Source: an uncultured Ruegeria sp. (GTDB taxonomy: Bacteria; Pseudomonadota; Alphaproteobacteria; Rhodobacterales; Rhodobacteraceae). From it: DNA of 64,000 bases. The position numbers were made by a program, and so were the translations under genes. The stretch covers positions 1 through 64,000 of the forward strand of contig NZ_CANMFF010000021.1 of the NCBI RefSeq assembly GCF_947497005.1, read 5' to 3'. Below are positions 60,619-64,000 of this stretch, piece after piece. Each line of letters opens with the position of its first letter. Within the stretch, counting starts at the first letter, position 1. The notes beneath the pieces are model-generated. The model had not been told where the DNA came from, made no database searches, and worked only from the letters and a program-made list of their open reading frames with translations.

Positions 60619-61074
60619 TCAAGCGTTCTGTGGCGAGACGCGATCCCCGCCCCGAATTGTGATCCGCCCAAAACGATCCCGCATACGCTTGGATCGAAAA
60701 AGGTAGATCGAGATGATGATGTAGTTGACGCATTCCTGGACGAAATTCCGGTAGCGATCCGGGTTTTCCAACATGTCGAAGGTTTGCACGGCACACATGG
60801 TGGCAAGCGCGGTGAACATGACCAGCATGGCAATCGGAGTGACGCTCCAGCGCAGGACGTATCCGGCCAGATAGGTGGCGCCCGATGCGGTGATCAGTAT
60901 CCAATGGAGAGTTTGCATGCCCGGCGGAAAGGTCGCGTTTTGCAAAGGCATGAGCGGCGCCAGCCCGGTGAAGTATTCAAGAAACCCGAGAAGTCCCCAG
61001 CCCAGCATTGTAACTGACGCGAGTACGATCAGATACTCGAACCCCTGCGAGAGGCGCTCCATGAACGTGTTCAT
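60619..61074 (-). CDS. Small integral membrane protein, function unknown
   Basis: The 151-residue protein has about four hydrophobic segments (YLIVLASVTMLGWGLLGFL, LHWILITASGATYLAGYVL, VTPIAMLVMFTALATMCAVQ and ECVNYIIISIYLF) and a basic C-terminus with FRSKRMRDRFG, so it is likely cytoplasmic at its end. I do not recognise a family. It is ten bases after the SDR gene and 21 bases before the SRPBCC gene, suggesting one operon. GAGG precedes the ATG. Confidence 0.75.
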   Translation of the reverse strand: MNTFMERLSQGFEYLIVLASVTMLGWGLLGFLEYFTGLAPLMPLQNATFPPGMQTLHWILITASGATYLAGYVLRWSVTPIAMLVMFTALATMCAVQTFDMLENPDRYRNFVQECVNYIIISIYLFRSKRMRDRFGRITIRGGDRVSPQNA

Positions 61075-61083
61075 CCCCGTCCC

Positions 61084-61965
61084 TCAGATCGCAAATGTAT
61101 GGCTGGTCAACTCTTCCGAGAGACGCCACAGACGCTCGGTCAAACCGTGGTCGTCGCAAATTGGATTGCGGGCCGCGACCCCGGTCTTGCCACTCATCTC
61201 TTCGGGGCCAGTAGGACCGTAATATTCGCCACCTTTGACCTGATCCGACAAAGCGGCGAACAGAGACGGCTTCGCGGCGTTTTCGTTGGAGTGCAGAAAC
61301 TGTTCGACTTGTGCCTTCATGTTAGCGCGCGTTGCTTCGTCCAAATCATTGAATAGACCGGAGTCCGACCCGCCCGTATGCACAGTCAGCGAATTCAGCG
61401 ACTTGCCCGAAGCCTTGAGGCGACGGTCCAGTTCGTCACCGAAGAGCAGGCAGGCAAGCTTGGATTGACCGTAAGCAACGCCGCCATCCTGGCCGCATGT
61501 CAGATCGTCAAAGTGAATGTTCGCATTCTTGTGGGCGATACTGGAGAGCGAGACGATCCGCGATTCGGTGTCGTCCGGGAACATGTCGATCAGAAGAGCA
61601 GTCAGCAGAAAGTGTCCCAAGTGGTTGGTTGCAAACTGCAGCTCGACGCCATCAGCGTTCGTTTGAGCAGAGTACAGCAGGATACCCGCGTTGTTTATCA
61701 GCACATCCAGCGTGGAGTACCGGGCGCGGAAAGCCTCAGCGAACGCACGAACCGAAGTCAAATCGCTCAGGTCCAGCACGAGGATCTCAAGTGATGCGGA
61801 CGGGATCCGCGCAAGAACGTTTGCTTTGGCGGCTTCGGCTTTTTCAAGGCTGCGGCACGCCATGACGACGTGAAAACCCGCTTCGGCCATACCGGCTGTT
61901 GTTTCAAACCCGATTCCATTGTTTGCACCGGTGACGATCGCGACTTTTCCAGATTGTTTAGACAT
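61084..61965 (-). CDS. Short-chain dehydrogenase/reductase (retinol-dehydrogenase-like)
   Basis: The 293-residue SDR has TGANNGIG (about 13-20), LINNAGIL, a catalytic Ser in VSLSSIAHK and Y-x-x-x-K as YGQSK. The extended layout with ATNHLGHFLLTALL puts it among the RDH-like SDRs; the substrate is unknown. The frame extends far upstream, but the ATG at 61965 has AGGA six bases before it and fits the family start. It diverges from the TetR gene, with the inverted repeat TTGACA-N13-TGTCAA between. Confidence 0.87.
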   Translation of the reverse strand: MSKQSGKVAIVTGANNGIGFETTAGMAEAGFHVVMACRSLEKAEAAKANVLARIPSASLEILVLDLSDLTSVRAFAEAFRARYSTLDVLINNAGILLYSAQTNADGVELQFATNHLGHFLLTALLIDMFPDDTESRIVSLSSIAHKNANIHFDDLTCGQDGGVAYGQSKLACLLFGDELDRRLKASGKSLNSLTVHTGGSDSGLFNDLDEATRANMKAQVEQFLHSNENAAKPSLFAALSDQVKGGEYYGPTGPEEMSGKTGVAARNPICDDHGLTERLWRLSEELTSHTFAI

Positions 61966-62008
61966 CTCGCATCCTGACAGGTTGACATATTGTGTGTGAT
62001 TGTTAATG

Positions 62009-62033
62009 TTGACACTAAGCGCTGACTTGTCAA
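62009..62033. promoter_or_regulatory. Inverted repeat between the SDR operon and tetR-type gene
   Basis: TTGACA (62009-62014) and TGTCAA (62028-62033) form a 6-bp inverted repeat with a 13-base spacer, ending one base before the TetR start. A TTGACA also occurs at 61982-61987. It is a plausible TetR operator that would cover both divergent promoters. Confidence 0.5.
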
Positions 62034-62034
62034 T

Positions 62035-62607
62035 ATGAAAATCATGGAAGATCGCTACGACTACATCCTCGCAGCCGCGAAGCAGCTTTTTCTTCGCTAC
62101 GGCGTGAAGCGAACGGGCATGAACGACATCGCTCGAGAAGCGGGTATCTCGCGTCAAACACTCTACAAGGCATTCGCAAACAAGGACGAGGTGCTGCGGG
62201 CCACGATCCGGTCGCTGGCAGACAGGGTCGTTCTGGATATCGAAGCCGGTCTCAAAAAAGCGGATGGCCTTGGTGCGCAACTCGATGTCGTCTTCAAACA
62301 CGCTGTCATAGAGCATTATGACTTCTTACAATCTTCGCCCAACGCCGAGGACATCATCGCTGGGGTGACCTCGACAAGTCAGAAAGAGCTGGAGGCCGGC
62401 GCAAAACGAAACACCGAGATCATCGCACGTGTCCTGGAGCCGTACTCGAGTGCGATTGAAAACTGCGATTTGACTGTTGATCAGTACGCGGACTTCATCC
62501 AGCGCTCTTCAACAGCGGCCAAGTACAGCGCAATGAACAAGAAACACTTGATCGAATTGCTGTCCGCTTTGCGAATGTCGGCGTTGAAAGTCACCAGCAG
62601 CGCTTAG
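62035..62607 (+). CDS. TetR-family transcriptional repressor
   Basis: The 190-residue protein has the TetR N-terminal DNA-binding domain: ILAAAKQLFLRYGVKRTGMN (about 11-30), then DIAREAGISRQTLYKAFANK. The C-terminal ligand-binding domain is helical and unassigned. It diverges from the SDR, membrane protein and SRPBCC set and is the probable repressor. The start at 62035 lacks a ribosome binding site, so translation may be leaderless, or may begin at the in-frame ATG 62044. Confidence 0.88.
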   Translation: MKIMEDRYDYILAAAKQLFLRYGVKRTGMNDIAREAGISRQTLYKAFANKDEVLRATIRSLADRVVLDIEAGLKKADGLGAQLDVVFKHAVIEHYDFLQSSPNAEDIIAGVTSTSQKELEAGAKRNTEIIARVLEPYSSAIENCDLTVDQYADFIQRSSTAAKYSAMNKKHLIELLSALRMSALKVTSSA

Positions 62608-63044
62608 ACGGGCTCGGCCCTAACCAGCCATTCATCAGATCAGGCGACGCCGCAATGCAGCTTCACCGAACCGGACTTTCGCCGCAAGCGCAGAATCCAG
62701 CGGCGGAGTAACTCACACTTCGCGGACACAGCCACCTTTTGCTCACGCCGCTTTTGCTAACGCAGCAACTCCTCGCGGGCGCGGCACGCTATTTGTTGCG
62801 TCGCAGAGAATTCCCGATTGCGGTCATTCATCGGTGAAAATTCGGCTAATTCCATACCGCCTCTTCGCTGCGGCTCGGACCAACAATCGGGGAGTGGACT
62901 TTGCAGCCATCCGCATTTTTACTCCAAAGGAACGCAGTCAGCCCGAAGCGGACATTCAAAACTAAGCTTTACCGTTTCCGAGTTGCGGGCTTTGCTGCCG
63001 GTGGCCGCTGCGCCTCCAACAACGGCTTTGGAATTTACTGCAAC
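62608..63044. other. Non-coding stretch between tetR- and merR-type genes
   Basis: About 440 bases with no supported gene. The plus-strand frame at 62818-63108 overlaps the end of the MerR gene and has no recognisable domain. No RNA gene is visible. Confidence 0.4.
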
Positions 63045-63449
63045 TCAGCAGTTCGTGACTTTTGTTGCGACTATTAACAGCTTCCGGAAGCGAGAGCATT
63101 CAAAGTGATCTTCATAAGGGCAGTCCGCGACATGGCGCAGCATCTTCGCGAGATTGACCAACCTCTTGGCCTGTTCTTCTAGACTTCCCGCCTTCTCGAC
63201 CAGTACGTCGCGTGGAATGACCGTCGCTCCGGGTCGGCGTAATACCGAACCTATCTCATCAAGAGAGTAGCCTGCCGATTTCGCCAAGTTGATGAGCGCC
63301 AACTCCTGAAGGACTGCTGGCTCATATTGGCGACGTAGTCCGTTGCGGGCAACCGCGACGATTAGCTTCCTTTTTTCGTAGTACCTCAGGCCAGACGGAC
63401 TTACGCCGGATCGATCTGACACCTCGGCGATATCCAGAAGTCTTTCCAT
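63045..63449 (-). CDS. MerR-family transcriptional regulator
   Basis: The 134-residue protein starts with the MerR winged helix (LLDIAEVSDRSGVSPSGLRY, then YEKRKLI) followed by the dimerisation helix and a short C-terminal end with DCPYEDHFEC, a Cys pair that could sense metal or redox state. It diverges from the MFS transporter gene. Between them is a 20-bp palindrome inside a promoter with a 19-base spacer, the hallmark of MerR-controlled promoters. Confidence 0.88.
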   Translation of the reverse strand: MERLLDIAEVSDRSGVSPSGLRYYEKRKLIVAVARNGLRRQYEPAVLQELALINLAKSAGYSLDEIGSVLRRPGATVIPRDVLVEKAGSLEEQAKRLVNLAKMLRHVADCPYEDHFECSRFRKLLIVATKVTNC

Positions 63450-63459
63450 TCAAACCCCA

Positions 63460-63490
63460 TTGACTTGAAGTTGACTTCAAGTTGTAGGGT
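63460..63490 (+). promoter_or_regulatory. MerR-type promoter/operator for the MFS transporter gene
   Basis: A perfect inverted repeat ACTTGAAGT-TG-ACTTCAAGT (63463-63482) lies between a -35 box TTGACT (63460-63465) and a -10-like TAGGGT (63485-63490), 19 bases apart. The overlong spacer with a palindrome within it is the standard MerR architecture, so the MerR protein at 63045-63449 probably activates the transporter gene. Confidence 0.75.
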
Positions 63491-63522
63491 TCTTGCTCCG
63501 ATATTGCAAGGGAGCAGTTAAG

Positions 63523-64000
63523 TTGAGCGATTCTTCTATACCCACCGGTCAAAACAGTACGTTGACGGTTCTGTCTGGCCCTAGTTTGTCAATAATTCTC
63601 GCGGCCCTGGGGATAAGCTCTGCTGCCGTCACTTTACCGGCGGTCTCTGTGAGTTTTCAGGGACGAAGCTTGGACCCGACATTGGTGGTGGCTGTCTACA
63701 TCCTTGCAATCACGGCACTTATCGTACCGGTAGGACGCGCAGGCGATCTCTATGGCAAGCGCGCTGTGCTTGTTTCAGGTTTGTCCCTATTTAGCCTCGG
63801 CGCATTCCTTGCGTTCGTGGCACCAACTCTACCAGTTCTGATCGCCAGCCGTTTTGTCCAAGGCGCAGGCGCTGCTGCAATGATGGCAATGCCCCTGGCA
63901 TCGGTACGCGATTTAGTTTCGTCCGGACAGATTGGGCGTTGGATGGGGGTGATGGGAACCATGTCGGCAATCGGGACAGCCTCAGGCCCTGCAATTGGCG
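63523..64000 (+). CDS. MFS drug/metabolite transporter (N-terminal part, runs off the window)
   Basis: The open frame from the TTG at 63523 (GGGAG eight bases upstream) has no stop before the window end. It encodes at least five hydrophobic segments and the MFS motif A-like GRAGDLYGKRAVL in the loop between helices 2 and 3, then RFVQGAGAAAMMAMP, typical of the DHA2/EmrB-type 14-helix exporters. It probably exports a toxic compound sensed by the divergent MerR protein. Only about 159 residues are visible. Confidence 0.85.
   Translation, partial: MSDSSIPTGQNSTLTVLSGPSLSIILAALGISSAAVTLPAVSVSFQGRSLDPTLVVAVYILAITALIVPVGRAGDLYGKRAVLVSGLSLFSLGAFLAFVAPTLPVLIASRFVQGAGAAAMMAMPLASVRDLVSSGQIGRWMGVMGTMSAIGTASGPAIG

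Noticed and set aside
62818..63108. 96-codon plus-strand frame
   Set aside because: Overlaps the end of the MerR gene, with low-information sequence and no ribosome binding site.
1..64000. tRNA, rRNA genes or a CRISPR array
   Set aside because: No cloverleaf-like, rRNA-like or regularly spaced repeat structure was noticed on reading the window.

Overview
The window looks like part of an extrachromosomal replicon (plasmid or chromid) of a marine alphaproteobacterium, most likely Rhodobacteraceae (Roseobacter group). The main evidence is a complete repABC replication/partition module with three identical palindromic parS sites, a psd-pssA-pmtA operon, TRAP transporters, and a 4-hydroxybenzoate/protocatechuate operon controlled by a PcaQ-type regulator. 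This assignment is inference from gene content; no rRNA or tRNA gene is visible.

Layout. 0-8 kb is the replicon backbone: a helicase fragment, a RES/Xre toxin-antitoxin pair, repC-repB-repA (minus strand) and a tyrosine recombinase. 8.2-11.9 kb holds an unusual three-gene group: a two-propeller (tectonin-like) protein with an embedded serine beta-lactamase-type domain, a small membrane protein with an acidic Gly-rich tail, and a GNAT acetyltransferase. 12-15.4 kb holds a metallophosphoesterase broken by an IS6-family remnant, the phospholipid operon psd-pssA-pmtA (PS to PE to PC), and an intact IS6-family element. 15.9-21.5 kb has an alpha/beta hydrolase, an outer-membrane beta-barrel protein, two DUF1254-type periplasmic proteins and an AraC regulator.

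21.6-60 kb is a catabolic island bracketed by two apparently identical, same-orientation 819-bp IS6-family elements. Going through it: (a) an AraC-controlled plus-strand operon with a Liv-type ABC importer, two aromatic-aldehyde-type dehydrogenases, a coniferyl-alcohol-dehydrogenase-like SDR and a SnoaL-like protein; (b) a minus-strand set with a VOC dioxygenase-like gene carrying an in-frame amber codon, a tandem SnoaL protein, a zinc macrodomain, a class M sirtuin (SirTM) and a cytochrome P450; (c) an IclR-headed plus-strand operon with a TRAP importer, class III CoA transferase, 3-hydroxybutyrate dehydrogenase, long 3-oxoacid CoA transferase, HMG-CoA lyase and methylglutaconyl-CoA-hydratase-like crotonase; (d) a ten-gene minus-strand operon pobA-pcaD-pcaC-pcaH-pcaG-BKACE-pcaB plus a TRAP importer, with pcaQ divergent. 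In (d) a beta-keto acid cleavage enzyme stands where pcaIJ and pcaF would be. Modules (c) and (d) would therefore both yield acetoacetate, which the CoA transferase and 3-hydroxybutyrate dehydrogenase of (c) can use.

After the island (60-64 kb) come an IS-truncated epimerase, an SRPBCC protein, a small membrane protein and an SDR divergent from a TetR gene, then a MerR regulator divergent from an MFS transporter that runs off the window. The observations most worth following up are the SirTM/zinc-macrodomain pair lacking its usual lipoyl-carrier partners, the propeller/beta-lactamase fusion, and the predicted operon for a C6 branched dicarboxylate.
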